From: Sphingopyxis flava
GTDB lineage: Bacteria; Pseudomonadota; Alphaproteobacteria; Sphingomonadales; Sphingomonadaceae
DNA length: 64,000 nt
Reading direction: 5' to 3'
Assembly: GCF_900168005.1 (NCBI RefSeq)
Contig: NZ_FUYP01000007.1
Location: forward strand, 62,001-126,000
The notes under the pieces are model-generated. The model ran no database searches and was not told the origin of the DNA. It saw nothing but the letters and a program-made list of their open reading frames with translations. Below, piece by piece: positions 46,183 to 56,590 of the stretch (within the stretch, counting starts at the first letter, position 1; the number at the start of each line of letters is the position of its first letter). Position numbers and translations under genes: made by a program.

Positions 46183-46295
46183 GATTCCCCAATTCACCCT
46201 AATTTTCCCCTTTCCACCCCGATCCATAGTTGATAGGCAGGAATCGGAGAGGGGCAATCTCCGCCTGAGTCTTTCGCTTCGGAATCCTGCGATTC
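46183..46295. promoter_or_regulatory. Cluster of five GANTC methylation sites
   Basis: GATTC at 46183, GAATC at 46241, GAGTC at 46267, GAATC at 46282 and GATTC at 46291: five in 113 bp, where chance predicts fewer than one. In many alphaproteobacteria CcrM methylates GANTC in a cell-cycle dependent way, and promoters of division genes are sensitive to it. The first overlaps the MraZ boxes. Confidence 0.75.
46186..46220 (-). promoter_or_regulatory. Candidate MraZ operator: four 5-bp boxes with 10-bp period
   Basis: TCCCC (46186-46190), ACCCT (46196-46200), TCCCC (46206-46210) and ACCCC (46216-46220) are spaced exactly 10 bp apart. Read on the minus strand they are GGGG(A/T)-type boxes separated by 5 bases. 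MraZ of E. coli binds TGGGN-type boxes with 5-base spacers, so this is very probably the site where MraZ represses its own operon. Confidence 0.75.
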
Positions 46296-46346
46296 CGGCG
46301 ACAGGGAAGTATTGCCCGGTGGCGCGAGGAAACGGGGGCGACAGCG

Positions 46347-46847
46347 ATGGCGATTGTGACGCCCGGCCGGTACTCGGGCACCAATTTCGCCGCGATCGAC
46401 GGCAAGGGACGCATCGCCGTGCCCTCGCAATTCCGCAACAATGTGCCCCTCAATGCGGACGGTCAGCGCGTGCTATGGGTAGGTTTCCACGAGAAACTGC
46501 CCTGTCTGGTCGCTTATGGACACGACCAATATGATCGCCTCTCCGACGAGATCGAGCGCGATCGCGCGGCAGCGCTCGCGCGCAATCTCGACTTTGACGA
46601 GGATGAGGCGTTCAAGCAGCGCTTCAGCTACACCGAGGCCTATACGCTCGACGACAGCGGGCGCTTCCTTCCCAATTTCACTGCGCGCGACCGCGTCGGC
46701 GATGCCGGCGCGACCGCCTTTGTGGGTTCTGGACGGCGCTTCGAAATCTGGTGGCTGCCGACGCTTGCGGACTGCGCCGAGGCGGATCCGGTGCTCCGGC
46801 GTCTCGCCGCCAATTGGGCCGAGACGAAAGGGAAGGGACGCAAATGA
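46347..46847 (+). CDS. mraZ: Transcriptional regulator MraZ
   Basis: 166 residues, two SpoVT-AbrB-like halves: N-terminal [25 protein letters not shown] and C-terminal [17 protein letters not shown], then [15 protein letters not shown]. It binds DNA as a ring and represses the dcw promoter. The operator boxes lie 127-161 bases upstream. It overlaps the rsmH start by 4 bases. First gene of the cluster, as is usual. Confidence 0.95.
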   Translation: MAIVTPGRYSGTNFAAIDGKGRIAVPSQFRNNVPLNADGQRVLWVGFHEKLPCLVAYGHDQYDRLSDEIERDRAAALARNLDFDEDEAFKQRFSYTEAYTLDDSGRFLPNFTARDRVGDAGATAFVGSGRRFEIWWLPTLADCAEADPVLRRLAANWAETKGKGRK

Positions 46848-47824
46848 GCGAGCTTCCCCGCGATCCCCGTCACGACCCGGTGCTTCGCGAAGAGGTGATC
46901 GCCGCGCTGGCGATCACGCCCGGCGAGCGCCACGCCGATGCGACCTTCGGTGCCGGGGGCTACACCCGCGCAATGCTCGCCGCCGGTGCCGCGGTGGTCG
47001 CCTGCGATCGCGACCCCGACGCGATCGCCGAGGGGCAGGCGCTGGTCGCCGAGGCAGGCGGCAAGCTGACGCTGGTTCACGGGCGCTTCGGTGAGATCGA
47101 CCGGCTGCTCGGCGAGCGCGGGATCGAGGCGGTCGACGGCATCGTCTTCGACATCGGCGTTTCCTCGATGCAGCTCGACCGTGACGAACGCGGCTTCTCC
47201 TTTCAGAAGGACGGCCCGCTCGACATGCGCATGGCGCAGGAAGGCGAAAGTGCTGCCGACTGGCTCAACCGTGCGGACGAAGCCGAGATCGCCGACGTCC
47301 TTTACCATTACGGCGACGAGCGCCAGTCGCGCCGCGTGGCGCGCGCGATCGTCGCCGCGCGGCCCTTGTCGCGCACCGGCGAACTGGCCAGCGTCATCCG
47401 CAAGGCGCTGCGCCATCCTCCCGGGGCTCCCAAGGACCCTGCGACGAAAAGCTTTCAGGCGATCCGCATTCACATAAACGCCGAACTTGACGAGCTTAAG
47501 GCGGGGCTTGAGGCGGCCGAGCGGCTGCTGCGCCCGGGCGGCCGCCTCGCGGTGGTCAGCTTCCACAGCACCGAAGATCGGATCGTGAAATCTTTCCTGC
47601 GCGAACGCAGCGGTGGCGATGTCCGCGCTTCGCGCCACCGGCCCGCGCTCGCCCCTCCGGCGCGGGCCGCAACTTTCCACCCCCCGGCCCGCAAGGTGCG
47701 TCCGGGCAAGGCCGAGGAGGCGCGCAACCCGCGTGCCCGGTCGGCCACATTGCGTAGCGCGGTCCGCACTGCCGCTCCCGCCTGGTCGGGCGGCACGACG
47801 ACAAAGGAGGCAATCTCATGCTGA
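46844..47824 (+). CDS. rsmH: 16S rRNA (cytosine-1402-N4) methyltransferase
   Basis: 326 residues from ATG 46844. SAM-binding motif [21 protein letters not shown], then [19 protein letters not shown]...[20 protein letters not shown] and [15 protein letters not shown], all standard for RsmH (MraW). It methylates the P-site region of the small subunit RNA. Overlaps mraZ by 4 bases and ftsL by 7. Confidence 0.96.
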   Translation: MSELPRDPRHDPVLREEVIAALAITPGERHADATFGAGGYTRAMLAAGAAVVACDRDPDAIAEGQALVAEAGGKLTLVHGRFGEIDRLLGERGIEAVDGIVFDIGVSSMQLDRDERGFSFQKDGPLDMRMAQEGESAADWLNRADEAEIADVLYHYGDERQSRRVARAIVAARPLSRTGELASVIRKALRHPPGAPKDPATKSFQAIRIHINAELDELKAGLEAAERLLRPGGRLAVVSFHSTEDRIVKSFLRERSGGDVRASRHRPALAPPARAATFHPPARKVRPGKAEEARNPRARSATLRSAVRTAAPAWSGGTTTKEAISC

Positions 47825-48471
47825 TGGCGGCTCGCAAGCTCCAGGGAATCGGCCTGGTGCTTCTAGTTCTGATCTTCGCAATGATGCTCTACCCTGTATC
47901 GCTCAAGGTGGCGGCGACGCGCAGCGAGCTTGCGCAGATCAACAAGCAGATCGCGAGTGCACGTGACAATATCCGCTACCTCGAATCCGAGCTCGCGGTG
48001 CGTGCCTCGATGCGCCAGCTCGAGCAGTGGAATGCGGAAAGCTTCGGCTATTCGGCGCCGACCGCCGAACAATATCTCTCAAGCGAACGCCAGCTCGCGT
48101 CGCTCGACCGTCTGCCGCGCGCGAAAGGTGCGAATGATGTCGCGCCGGTGCTGATGGCGATGGTGAGCCCCGTCGCCGCGCCTGCTTCCGCCGAGCCCGC
48201 GCCTGCCGCCGCCGAGCCCGCGCCTGCCGCGACCGCGGCGGCCGTGAAGCCTGCTCCTAAAAAGGCAGCGGCGACCAAGGCGGCAGCGCCCAAGCCGATC
48301 CAGCTTGCCCAGGCGGACACTCAAGCGGCTGTCCGCGCCGACACGTCGCCCCGCCTGGCTCATAGCCGCCGGCAGGAACAGCTGCGCTTGATCGAAGATC
48401 AGCTCCTCTCTGATTCGACCCTCGCGGCGCTGAAGCGCGGCGCGGCGGCGGAAGCTGCGGGGGGCCGGTAA
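47818..48471 (+). CDS. ftsL: Cell division protein FtsL
   Basis: 217 residues. Short N-terminus, one membrane span ([19 protein letters not shown]), then a periplasmic coiled coil ([35 protein letters not shown]) and the YLSSERQL segment. Typical FtsL is about 120 residues; here about 80 more follow, rich in Ala, Pro and Lys ([12 protein letters not shown]...). With FtsB and FtsQ it recruits and activates FtsWI. Identification is by topology and place between rsmH and ftsI. Confidence 0.82.
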   Translation: MLMAARKLQGIGLVLLVLIFAMMLYPVSLKVAATRSELAQINKQIASARDNIRYLESELAVRASMRQLEQWNAESFGYSAPTAEQYLSSERQLASLDRLPRAKGANDVAPVLMAMVSPVAAPASAEPAPAAAEPAPAATAAAVKPAPKKAAATKAAAPKPIQLAQADTQAAVRADTSPRLAHSRRQEQLRLIEDQLLSDSTLAALKRGAAAEAAGGR

Positions 48472-48477
48472 GGCGCA

Positions 48478-50172
48478 ATGAACACGCTGGTCGTCCGTCC
48501 GGCAAGGGTTCGAACCGCGGGGGTGCGGCAGCAGATTTTGCTGACCGCGCAGCAGCGGCTGATGATCCTGATGCTGCTTTTCATGGCGGCCCTTTTTCTC
48601 ATTTCGCTGCGGCTTCTCTATTTTGCCCTGTTCGACACCGGCTCGGGGCATGGCTCGGCCTCGACCGCCTTCGTGCCCGCGCGCGCCGACATCGTCGACC
48701 GCAACGGTGTGCCGCTCGCGCGCACGATCGACGGCTACTCGATCCGGGTCGTGCCCGAAAAGCTGCTCAACGACCCTGAATATCTGGCGGGCGAACTGCA
48801 CCGCATCTTTCCCGACATGCCGCGCGAGGATCTGCTTGCCAAGCTGACCGGACCGCGCCCCACCTATATCCGTCGCCGCGCGCTGCCCGACCAGGTCGCC
48901 GCCGTAAACGCGATCGGCGACATCGGCTTCGACTTCCCGCGCGAGAAGGAGCGCCTCTATCCGCAGCTGACCTTGGCGGCGCATGTTCTCGGCTTCACCA
49001 ATGCCGATGGCCAGGGCGTCACTGGAGTCGAGGGCGCGTTCGAGAACCGGCTGACCGACAAGGCAACCCGGGGAGAGCCGCTTGCGCTGTCCATCGATGC
49101 GCGCGTCCAGGGCGTGCTCGAAAGCGAATTGGGCTCGGCTGTGACCAATTTGGAAGCGGTCGGCGGGGCGGGCATCATCCTCGATGTCCATACGGGCGAA
49201 GTGCTGGCGATGACTTCGCTGCCTACCTATAATCCGAACAAGCTGGTCGGCGGCAATATGGCCGCACGCCGCAACGCGGTGACCTATAATCTTTACGAAC
49301 TGGGCTCGACCTTCAAGCCGCTGACCGTCGGCGCGGCCATCGACAATGGTGTCGTGACGAGCATGGCAAAGCGGTACGATGCGACCAAGCCGCTGGCGAT
49401 TGCAGGTTTCCGGATCCGCGATTCGCACATGATGAACCGCTGGCTCAACGTGCCGGAAACGCTCATCCACAGCTCGAACATCGTGACCGCGCAGATCGGC
49501 GACGAGCTTGGCCGCGAGAAGATGGAGGAATTGTTCCGCAACCTCGAATTCGACGGGCGCCCGAAAATCGAACTCAAGGAACGCGCCTTTCCGCTGTGGC
49601 CGAGGGACTGGGGACGCGTCACGACGATGACGGCAAGCTACGGCCACGGTATCGCGGTGACCCCGCTGCATCTTGCCAGCGCCTATGCCGCGCTGGTCAA
49701 TGGCGGCATCTACCGCCCCGCAACCGTGCTCAAGCTCGGCGACAAGACCCCGCCGCAAGGACGCCGCGTGTTCAAGGCATCGACCAGCGCCCGGATGCGC
49801 CAGCTTTTGCGTCTGATCGTGTCCGACGGCACCGGGCGCCGGGCCGACGCGCCGGGCTTTCGTGTCGGCGGCAAGACGGGCAGCGCCGAAAAGCCGGGCG
49901 CGGGCGGCTATCGGCGTCACTCGCTCGTCTCGACCTTTGCCGCCGCCTTCCCGATGGACAAGCCGCGCTATGTCGTGCTCGTGATGATCGACGAACCCAA
50001 GGGCAACGCCTTCAGCTTTGGCCAGCGCACCGCGGGCTATACGGCAGCGCCGGTGGTGAAGCAGGTCGTAACGCGCGCGGGTCCGATGCTTGGCGTCTTT
50101 CCTGACGAGAGCCGCGACGTCGACGTGTCCGAGCTCACTCCACTTCTCTGGAAGAACGGGAAAGCGGACTGA
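48478..50172 (+). CDS. ftsI: Septal penicillin-binding protein 3
   Basis: 564 residues. N-terminal membrane span (LMILMLLFMAALFLISLRLLYFA), pedestal domain (ADIVDRNGVPLARTIDGYS), then the transpeptidase domain with the active-site S277-T-F-K280, S332-S-N334 and K466-T-G468 motifs. It cross-links septal murein, paired with the glycosyltransferase FtsW. The stop TGA shares its last base with the murE ATG. Confidence 0.96.
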   Translation: MNTLVVRPARVRTAGVRQQILLTAQQRLMILMLLFMAALFLISLRLLYFALFDTGSGHGSASTAFVPARADIVDRNGVPLARTIDGYSIRVVPEKLLNDPEYLAGELHRIFPDMPREDLLAKLTGPRPTYIRRRALPDQVAAVNAIGDIGFDFPREKERLYPQLTLAAHVLGFTNADGQGVTGVEGAFENRLTDKATRGEPLALSIDARVQGVLESELGSAVTNLEAVGGAGIILDVHTGEVLAMTSLPTYNPNKLVGGNMAARRNAVTYNLYELGSTFKPLTVGAAIDNGVVTSMAKRYDATKPLAIAGFRIRDSHMMNRWLNVPETLIHSSNIVTAQIGDELGREKMEELFRNLEFDGRPKIELKERAFPLWPRDWGRVTTMTASYGHGIAVTPLHLASAYAALVNGGIYRPATVLKLGDKTPPQGRRVFKASTSARMRQLLRLIVSDGTGRRADAPGFRVGGKTGSAEKPGAGGYRRHSLVSTFAAAFPMDKPRYVVLVMIDEPKGNAFSFGQRTAGYTAAPVVKQVVTRAGPMLGVFPDESRDVDVSELTPLLWKNGKAD

Positions 50173-51611
50173 TGCGTCTCGCGGCGCTGATCGACTCTCC
50201 GGCTCCCCTCAACGCCGACCCTGTGGTCACCGGCCTCGCCATCGACCATCGCAAGGTCGCGCCGGGCACGATCTTCGGGGCCTTTGCGGGCGCGAAATTC
50301 AACGGCGAGGATTTCATTCGCGCCGCTGTCGAAGCCGGCGCGGTCGCTGTCGTTGCGCGGCCCGAAGCCCGCGTCGAGGGCGCCGTGCACATCGCTGACG
50401 CCAATCCGCGCCGCGCCTTTGCGCAAATCGCTGCCCGCTTCTTCCGCCGCTTTCCCGCGACCTGCGTCGCGGTCACCGGCACCAACGGCAAGACCTCTAC
50501 GGTCGAGATGACGCGCCAGCTCTGGCGGATGGCCGGCTTCAATGCCGCCTCGGTGGGCACGCTCGGCATCACGACTTCGAACGAGCGCGCCTCGACCGGA
50601 CACACGACGCCTGACATCGTCACCTTCCTCTCCAACATGTCGGGGCTCGCCGCCGAGGGGGTGACGCATGCTGCGTTCGAGGCCTCGAGCCACGGCCTCG
50701 ACCAGTATCGCACCGAGGGGCTGCCGGTGAAGGCGGCCGCCTTTACCAATCTCAGCCATGATCACCTCGATTATCATGGCACGATGGAGGCTTATCTCGC
50801 GGCCAAGCTCCGGCTCTTTTCGGAGGTGCTCGAGGCGAGCGGAACGGCGGTCGTCTGGACCGACGATGCCTATTCGAAGAGGGTGGTCGATGCGGCGCGC
50901 GCGCGCGGCGCGGCGCTGATGACGGTGGGCGCCGAAGGCGACGCGCTTCGCCTCATGTCGCGCGAGCCGACGCAGCTCGGGCAGTCGCTTGTCATTGCGG
51001 CGGGCGATCTCACGCAGAAAGTCAGCCTGCCGCTCATCGGAGCCTATCAGGTTGCCAATGCGCTTGTCGCTGCCGGCCTCGTCATCGCGACCGGTGGCGA
51101 CACGCAGCGCACGCTTGCCAATCTTGCGCGGCTTCAGCCGGTGCGCGGGCGCCTTGAGCGTGCGACCATCACCCGCGCGGGCGCGCCGGTCTATGTCGAT
51201 TATGCACATACCCCCGATGCGATCGAGGCCGCGCTCGACGCGCTGCGCCCGCATGCGCGCGGCCGCCTGATCCTGGTCTTCGGCGCCGGCGGCGACCGGG
51301 ACAAGGACAAACGCCCTGAAATGGGCCGGATCGCTGCCAGAAAAGCGGATCTCCTCATCATCACCGACGACAATCCCCGCGGCGAGGATCCTGCGCTGAT
51401 CCGGGCCGCCATCGCTAAAGCGGCGCCAGGGGCCGAGGTGATCGGCGACCGCCGCGCCGCGATTTCCGCCGCGATCGCGCAGGCGGGCGCCGACGACATT
51501 ATCTGCATCGCGGGAAAGGGGCACGAGCAGGGCCAGATCGTGGGGGCAGGCGCCGACATGCGCGTCATCCCGTTCGACGATGTCGATGTCGCCCGGGAAG
51601 CGGCAGCATGA
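50172..51611 (+). CDS. murE: UDP-MurNAc-tripeptide synthetase (meso-DAP adding)
   Basis: 479 residues from ATG 50172. P-loop GTNGKT (103-108), TTPDIVTF, NLSHDHLDYHGTMEAY, VDYAHTPDA and the D400-N-P-R403 motif that marks the meso-diaminopimelate-specific enzyme. It adds DAP to UDP-MurNAc-L-Ala-D-Glu in the cytoplasm. Overlaps murF by 4 bases. Confidence 0.96.
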   Translation: MRLAALIDSPAPLNADPVVTGLAIDHRKVAPGTIFGAFAGAKFNGEDFIRAAVEAGAVAVVARPEARVEGAVHIADANPRRAFAQIAARFFRRFPATCVAVTGTNGKTSTVEMTRQLWRMAGFNAASVGTLGITTSNERASTGHTTPDIVTFLSNMSGLAAEGVTHAAFEASSHGLDQYRTEGLPVKAAAFTNLSHDHLDYHGTMEAYLAAKLRLFSEVLEASGTAVVWTDDAYSKRVVDAARARGAALMTVGAEGDALRLMSREPTQLGQSLVIAAGDLTQKVSLPLIGAYQVANALVAAGLVIATGGDTQRTLANLARLQPVRGRLERATITRAGAPVYVDYAHTPDAIEAALDALRPHARGRLILVFGAGGDRDKDKRPEMGRIAARKADLLIITDDNPRGEDPALIRAAIAKAAPGAEVIGDRRAAISAAIAQAGADDIICIAGKGHEQGQIVGAGADMRVIPFDDVDVAREAAA

Positions 51612-52984
51612 CGCCGCTCTGGACCGCGCGCGCGATTGCGGCCGCAACGGGCGGTACGGCGAGCGGTGACTTCACCGTGCAGGGCGTTGCGTTCGATTCG
51701 CGCGAAGTTACGAAAGGTGACCTGTTCATCGCCATGAGGGGCGAGGAGACCGACGGCCACAAATTCATCGAAAAGGCGATCGCTGCGGGGGCCGCCGGAA
51801 TCGTCTGCGAGACCGCGGTCGACCATCCCCATGTCCAGGTCACCGATAGCGTTGCTGCGCTGAACGCCCTTGGCGCCGCGTCGCGGGCGCGCTGTCATGG
51901 CCGGGTCATCGGCGTCACCGGCTCGGCGGGCAAGACCGGGACCAAGGAGGCGCTTTTCGCCGCCCTCGATCGCTTCCGTCCCGGCAAGGCGCACCGCTCG
52001 GTCAAGAGCTACAATAATCATGTGGGAGTGCCGCTCAGCCTCGCGCGCATGCCGTCGACCGCCGATTACGGCATTTTCGAAATGGGGATGAACCATGCAG
52101 GCGAGCTTGCGGCGCTGACCCGCATGGTGCGGCCGCACGTCGCCATTGTCACCACGATCGCGCCTGCGCATATGGAATATTTCGGCAGCGAAGAAGCGAT
52201 CGCGGATGCGAAGGGCGAAATTTTCGAAGGGCTTGAGCCCGGCGGCACAGCGATCCTTCCCTTCGACAGTGTGCATTACGACCGGCTGCGCGCAAAGGCG
52301 CAAATGCACGCCGCGCATGTCGTGAGCTTCGGTCTCGGCGAGGGCGCCGACGTGCGGGCGGTCGACTGGCTGTCCGACGGGCAGGGCGGATCGCTGGTTA
52401 CCGCGCAGGTGCAGGACGCGCTGCTCTGCTTCACCATCGCGCAGGCAGGCGCGCACTGGGTTTCCAATGCGCTCGCGGTGCTGGCCGCGGTCAAGGCGGT
52501 CGGCGGCGATCTTCCCGCCGCGGGCCTTGCTTTTGCCGAAATGGCAGGCCTTGCCGGACGCGGCGCGCGGCATCGCATCGCTGCGCAGGGCGGCACGATC
52601 CTCCTCATCGACGAAAGCTACAATGCCAATCCCGCATCGATGGCGGCGACCATCGGCCAGCTCGGGGACGAATCTGCCGGTCGCAAGGTGGCGATTCTCG
52701 GCGCGATGAAGGAGCTCGGCGCGGGCGCAGAGGCCTATCACGCCGGCCTTGCCGATCCGCTCGTCGCAGCCGGAGTGCAGTTCGCCCTGCTCGTGGGCGA
52801 AGAGATGGCCCCGCTCGCCAAAGCACTTGAGGGGCGCATCGATTTCGAGCATGTGCCCGGCCATTCGGCCGCGGCCGCGCGGCTCCGGGACGTGATCCGC
52901 GCCGGCGACGTCGTGCTGGTCAAGGGATCGAACAGTGTCGGCCTGTCGCACGTCGTGACGGCGCTGACCAACGGGGATTATTGA
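51608..52984 (+). CDS. murF: UDP-MurNAc-tripeptide D-alanyl-D-alanine ligase
   Basis: 458 residues. N-terminal substrate domain ([20 protein letters not shown]), central ATP site [36 protein letters not shown], and [11 protein letters not shown]. It completes the UDP-MurNAc-pentapeptide. Overlaps murE by 4 bases and the mraY start by one. Confidence 0.95.
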   Translation: MTPLWTARAIAAATGGTASGDFTVQGVAFDSREVTKGDLFIAMRGEETDGHKFIEKAIAAGAAGIVCETAVDHPHVQVTDSVAALNALGAASRARCHGRVIGVTGSAGKTGTKEALFAALDRFRPGKAHRSVKSYNNHVGVPLSLARMPSTADYGIFEMGMNHAGELAALTRMVRPHVAIVTTIAPAHMEYFGSEEAIADAKGEIFEGLEPGGTAILPFDSVHYDRLRAKAQMHAAHVVSFGLGEGADVRAVDWLSDGQGGSLVTAQVQDALLCFTIAQAGAHWVSNALAVLAAVKAVGGDLPAAGLAFAEMAGLAGRGARHRIAAQGGTILLIDESYNANPASMAATIGQLGDESAGRKVAILGAMKELGAGAEAYHAGLADPLVAAGVQFALLVGEEMAPLAKALEGRIDFEHVPGHSAAAARLRDVIRAGDVVLVKGSNSVGLSHVVTALTNGDY

Positions 52985-54054
52985 TGCTGTACTGGCTGGC
53001 GGAATGGCTTGGCTTTCCGGGGGCGCTCAACCTTATTCGCTACCTGAGCTTCCGCTCGGGAGCCGCGGTGGCGACCGCGCTGATCATCGGGCTGTGGATC
53101 GGTCCCCGCTTCATCCTGATGCTGCGGATGCGGCAGGGAAAGGGGCAGCCGATCCGTGACGACGGGCCGCAGAGTCATCTTGCCAAAAAGGGCACGCCGA
53201 CGATGGGCGGGCTGATGATCCTCATTGCGCTGATGATATCGGCACTGCTCTGGATGGATCTGTCGAACCGTTTCGTCTGGGCGTGCATCTTCGTCTCCGG
53301 CGGATTTGCCGTCGTCGGTTTTCTCGACGATCTCGACAAGGTGACCAAGGCGAGCCACAGGGGGATTCCGGGGCGGGTCAGGCTGCTGCTCGAATTTGCA
53401 ATCGCCGGCATTGCGGTTCTGCTGATCGTCTCGCGGACCGGCACCGACCTTTATCTGCCCTTCTTCAATGACATCTATGTTCCGCTGGGTCCGCTCTACT
53501 ATGTCTTTGCGATGGTGCTGATCGTCGGTTTCGGCAATGCGGTGAACCTGACCGACGGGCTCGATGGGCTTGCGACCTTTCCGGTCATCATTGCAAGCCT
53601 CGCCTTCCTCGTCATCGTCTATCTCTCGGGCAACGCAAAATTTGCAGCCTATCTCGGCATTCCGCATGTGCCGGGCGCGGGCGAGCTTGCGATTTTTGCC
53701 GCCTCGATCATCGGAGCCTGCCTCGCCTTCCTGTGGTTCAATGCGCCTCCCGCCGCCGTCTTCATGGGCGATACCGGCTCGCTTGCACTGGGCGGGGCGC
53801 TCGCGACCATTGCGGTGACCGCGCAGCACGAGCTGGTGCTCGTCCTCGTCGGGGGGCTCTTCGTCGTCGAGGCGCTCTCGGTGATCATCCAGGTCTTCTG
53901 GTACAAAAGGACCGGCAGGCGGGTCTTCCGCATGGCGCCCATCCATCATCATTTCGAACAGCTCGGATGGCCCGAATCCACCGTCGTCATCCGCTTCTGG
54001 ATCGTCTCGATCGTCCTCGCGCTCGCGGGGCTCGCGACGCTCAAGCTGCGGTGA
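52984..54054 (+). CDS. mraY: Phospho-MurNAc-pentapeptide translocase
   Basis: 356 residues, about ten membrane spans. Family motifs: [56 protein letters not shown] and [12 protein letters not shown]. It makes lipid I at the inner membrane. The start is ATG 52984, sharing one base with the murF stop (TGATG). Overlaps murD by 4 bases. Confidence 0.96.
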   Translation: MLYWLAEWLGFPGALNLIRYLSFRSGAAVATALIIGLWIGPRFILMLRMRQGKGQPIRDDGPQSHLAKKGTPTMGGLMILIALMISALLWMDLSNRFVWACIFVSGGFAVVGFLDDLDKVTKASHRGIPGRVRLLLEFAIAGIAVLLIVSRTGTDLYLPFFNDIYVPLGPLYYVFAMVLIVGFGNAVNLTDGLDGLATFPVIIASLAFLVIVYLSGNAKFAAYLGIPHVPGAGELAIFAASIIGACLAFLWFNAPPAAVFMGDTGSLALGGALATIAVTAQHELVLVLVGGLFVVEALSVIIQVFWYKRTGRRVFRMAPIHHHFEQLGWPESTVVIRFWIVSIVLALAGLATLKLR

Positions 54055-55355
54055 TTACCGCGCGCGCCTTTGCCGGTCGCCGCTACGCGGTGCTGGGACT
54101 GGCGCGCTCGGGGCTGGCGACCGTCGAGGCGCTTGTCGCTAGCGGCGCCGGGGTCACCGCCTGGGACATGCGCGAGGATGCGCGCGACGCGGCGATGGCG
54201 CTGGGCGCGGACATCGGCGATCCGCTGGAAATTGATCTTGTCGGCTTCGCCGGCGTCGTCGTCTCGCCGGGCGTGCCGCTCAACCGCCACCCGATCACTG
54301 CCCATGCGCGTGCGGCGCACGTGCCGGTGATCGGTGACATTGAACTATTCGCCGAGGCGCGCGCGGATCTTCCCCCGCACCGGGTCGTCGGCATTACCGG
54401 CACCAACGGCAAGTCGACGGTCACCGCGCTTGTTACCCATATGCTCGAAAGCGCGGGCGTGCCCGCGTTGATGGGGGGCAATATCGGTCTGCCGATCCTC
54501 GCCCGCGATCCGCTTCCCGAAGGCGGGGTCTATGTTCTCGAGTTGTCGAGCTATCAGATCGACCTCGCGCACAGTCTCGCAGCGGACGTTGCAGTGCTCA
54601 CCAACATCACGCCCGACCATCTCGACCGCTATGATGACTTTGCAGGCTATGCAGCGTCAAAGGCCCGTCTGTTCAGCCTTCAGCACAAGGATCAGGTCGC
54701 GATCGTTGCGATCGACGATGACCGGTCGAAGAGTATCGCAAGTCACATCAGCCACCGACTTTTCCGCGTTTCGGCGAAGGACGTCGACCCTGCCGACCAG
54801 GCGCGCTGGCCTGCGCTGCAGGGGCCGCATAATGCGCAAAACGCGGTGTGCGCGATCGCGGTGTGCCGCGTGCTGGGGCTCGATGACACGGCGATCGAAC
54901 AGGGGCTTGCAACATATCACGCGCTCCCGCATCGGATGGAATTGGTCGGCGAAGTCGCTGGCGTCCGCTGGTTCAATGACAGCAAGGCGACCAACGCGGC
55001 TTCCGCTGCACCGGCGCTGGCGGCGTTTCCGCCGGCGCCGGACCAGCGTCTGCACTGGATCGCTGGTGGGCAGGCAAAGGGGGACGGGCTCGAGGCGTGC
55101 CGCCCCTGGTTCGGCCATGTCAAACGCGCCTATCTGATCGGCGAGGCGATGGAGGGCTTTGCGGCGGAAATCGGCGATGCCATCCCCGTCGACCGCGCCG
55201 GCGATCTTGCCACAGCGGTCGCCCATGCGGCTGCATCGGCCGAGAGCGGGGACATTGTCCTGCTTTCGCCGGCCTGCGCCTCATTCGACCAGTTTCTCGA
55301 TTATGCGGCGCGCGGCGACCAGTTCCGCAGCCTCGTGCGGGGGCTTTCCGCATGA
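54051..55355 (+). CDS. murD: UDP-MurNAc-L-alanine-D-glutamate ligase
   Basis: 434 residues from GTG 54051 (overlapping mraY, GTGA). [12 protein letters not shown] at the N-terminus, ATP site [51 protein letters not shown]. It adds D-Glu in cytoplasmic precursor synthesis. Overlaps ftsW by 4 bases. Confidence 0.95.
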   Translation: MITARAFAGRRYAVLGLARSGLATVEALVASGAGVTAWDMREDARDAAMALGADIGDPLEIDLVGFAGVVVSPGVPLNRHPITAHARAAHVPVIGDIELFAEARADLPPHRVVGITGTNGKSTVTALVTHMLESAGVPALMGGNIGLPILARDPLPEGGVYVLELSSYQIDLAHSLAADVAVLTNITPDHLDRYDDFAGYAASKARLFSLQHKDQVAIVAIDDDRSKSIASHISHRLFRVSAKDVDPADQARWPALQGPHNAQNAVCAIAVCRVLGLDDTAIEQGLATYHALPHRMELVGEVAGVRWFNDSKATNAASAAPALAAFPPAPDQRLHWIAGGQAKGDGLEACRPWFGHVKRAYLIGEAMEGFAAEIGDAIPVDRAGDLATAVAHAAASAESGDIVLLSPACASFDQFLDYAARGDQFRSLVRGLSA

Positions 55356-56590
55356 AGGGGGGGATCGATCATATGGACAGGGCAGGCGAGCGGCCAATTA
55401 TCGCGACCACGCGCAGCGTCAAGCGCCGCGGCCCGCGCCTCAGCCGCGCCGACCGCACGCCGCTTGGCCTGTGGTTCTGGGAAATCGACCGGGTGCTGCT
55501 GCTGCTCGTCTCGATGCTGATCGCGATCGGTCTCGTCGCGGTCGCCGCGGCCTCCCCTGTCGCGGCGCAGAAGCTCTCGACGACCACCGCGAGCCTTGAT
55601 CCACTCTATTATTTCTATCGCCAGCTGATGTGGGTGATTGTCGGCGTGCCGGTCATGCTCGGCATCTCGATGCTGCCCAAGCCGCAGGCGCGGCGCTTCG
55701 CCATCTATGGGACGATGATCTTTCTCGCGCTGCTCTTTCTCGTTCCGCTGATCGGCACCTCGGTGAACGGCGCGCAGCGCTGGATCGGGAGCGGCATGTT
55801 CCGACTCCAGCCCTCGGAGTTTCTGAAGCCCTTTTTCGCGGTCTCGCTTGCGTGGGTCCTCTCGCTTCGTCTTCACGACCAGAGCTTGCCCGTTGTACCC
55901 TTGTCTTTCGTTCTGACCGGCGTCATCGCGGTGCTTCTCATGGCGCAGCCCGACCTTGGCCAGACGATCATCTTCGCAGCAAGCTGGTTCGTGCTTGTGC
56001 TCGTGGCCGGCCTTTCGATGCGGATCATGGCGGGGCTTGGCGTCGCAGGGCTCATCGGGCTCGTTCTTGCCTATTTCTTCTATCCGGTGGCGCAGCAGCG
56101 CATCAACATCTGGCTCTTTGCCGAGGGCGACAGTTTCCAAGTCGACAAGGCCCATGCGACGCTCACCGCGGGCGGGCTGATCGGCACCGGCCCGGGCGCG
56201 GGGCTTGCCAAATTCCAGCTTCCCGAGGCGCATACCGACTATATCTTCTCGGTGATCGGCGAGGAGTTCGGGATCATCGCGTGCATCGCGATCGCAGTGC
56301 TCTATCTCGCAATCATCGTCCGCGTGCTTGTCCGCCTGCTCGACGAGGAAGACAGTTTTCTCATTCTTGCGGTCTGCGGGCTCGTCGCACAGTTCGGGGG
56401 GCAAGCGGTGATCAACATGGCGGTTAACACCCAGCTCTTCCCGTCAAAGGGCATGACGCTGCCCTTCATCAGCTATGGCGGCTCGTCGATGCTCGCCCTA
56501 TCGATCGGTATGGGTTTGCTCTTGTCGCTGACCCGGCGAAACCCCTATGCGGCGCGCGTGTCGATGACCCGCAACTGGAACCGTAAATGA
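55352..56590 (+). CDS. ftsW: Septal peptidoglycan glycosyltransferase FtsW
   Basis: 412 residues from ATG 55352 (or ATG 55373 giving a 405-residue form). A basic N-terminal cytoplasmic tail of about 45 residues precedes ten spans. SEDS motifs: NGAQRWIGSGMFRLQPSEFLK, LMAQPDLGQTI, LPEAHTDYIFSVIGEEFG and FPSKGMTLPFISYGGSS. It polymerises glycan with FtsI at the septum. Overlaps murG by 4 bases. Confidence 0.95.
   Translation: MKGGIDHMDRAGERPIIATTRSVKRRGPRLSRADRTPLGLWFWEIDRVLLLLVSMLIAIGLVAVAAASPVAAQKLSTTTASLDPLYYFYRQLMWVIVGVPVMLGISMLPKPQARRFAIYGTMIFLALLFLVPLIGTSVNGAQRWIGSGMFRLQPSEFLKPFFAVSLAWVLSLRLHDQSLPVVPLSFVLTGVIAVLLMAQPDLGQTIIFAASWFVLVLVAGLSMRIMAGLGVAGLIGLVLAYFFYPVAQQRINIWLFAEGDSFQVDKAHATLTAGGLIGTGPGAGLAKFQLPEAHTDYIFSVIGEEFGIIACIAIAVLYLAIIVRVLVRLLDEEDSFLILAVCGLVAQFGGQAVINMAVNTQLFPSKGMTLPFISYGGSSMLALSIGMGLLLSLTRRNPYAARVSMTRNWNRK

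Larger units (their letters stand above)
45932..46346 (+). promoter_or_regulatory. Upstream regulatory region of the dcw (division and cell wall) cluster
   Basis: No gene is supported here. The proximal 170 bases hold a four-unit MraZ-type operator (46186-46220), five GANTC sites (46183-46295) and a hairpin CGGAATC/GATTCCG (46280-46286 with 46291-46297) in the mraZ leader. The distal part (45932-46150) is GC-rich, with short open frames on both strands that look random. Confidence 0.65.
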
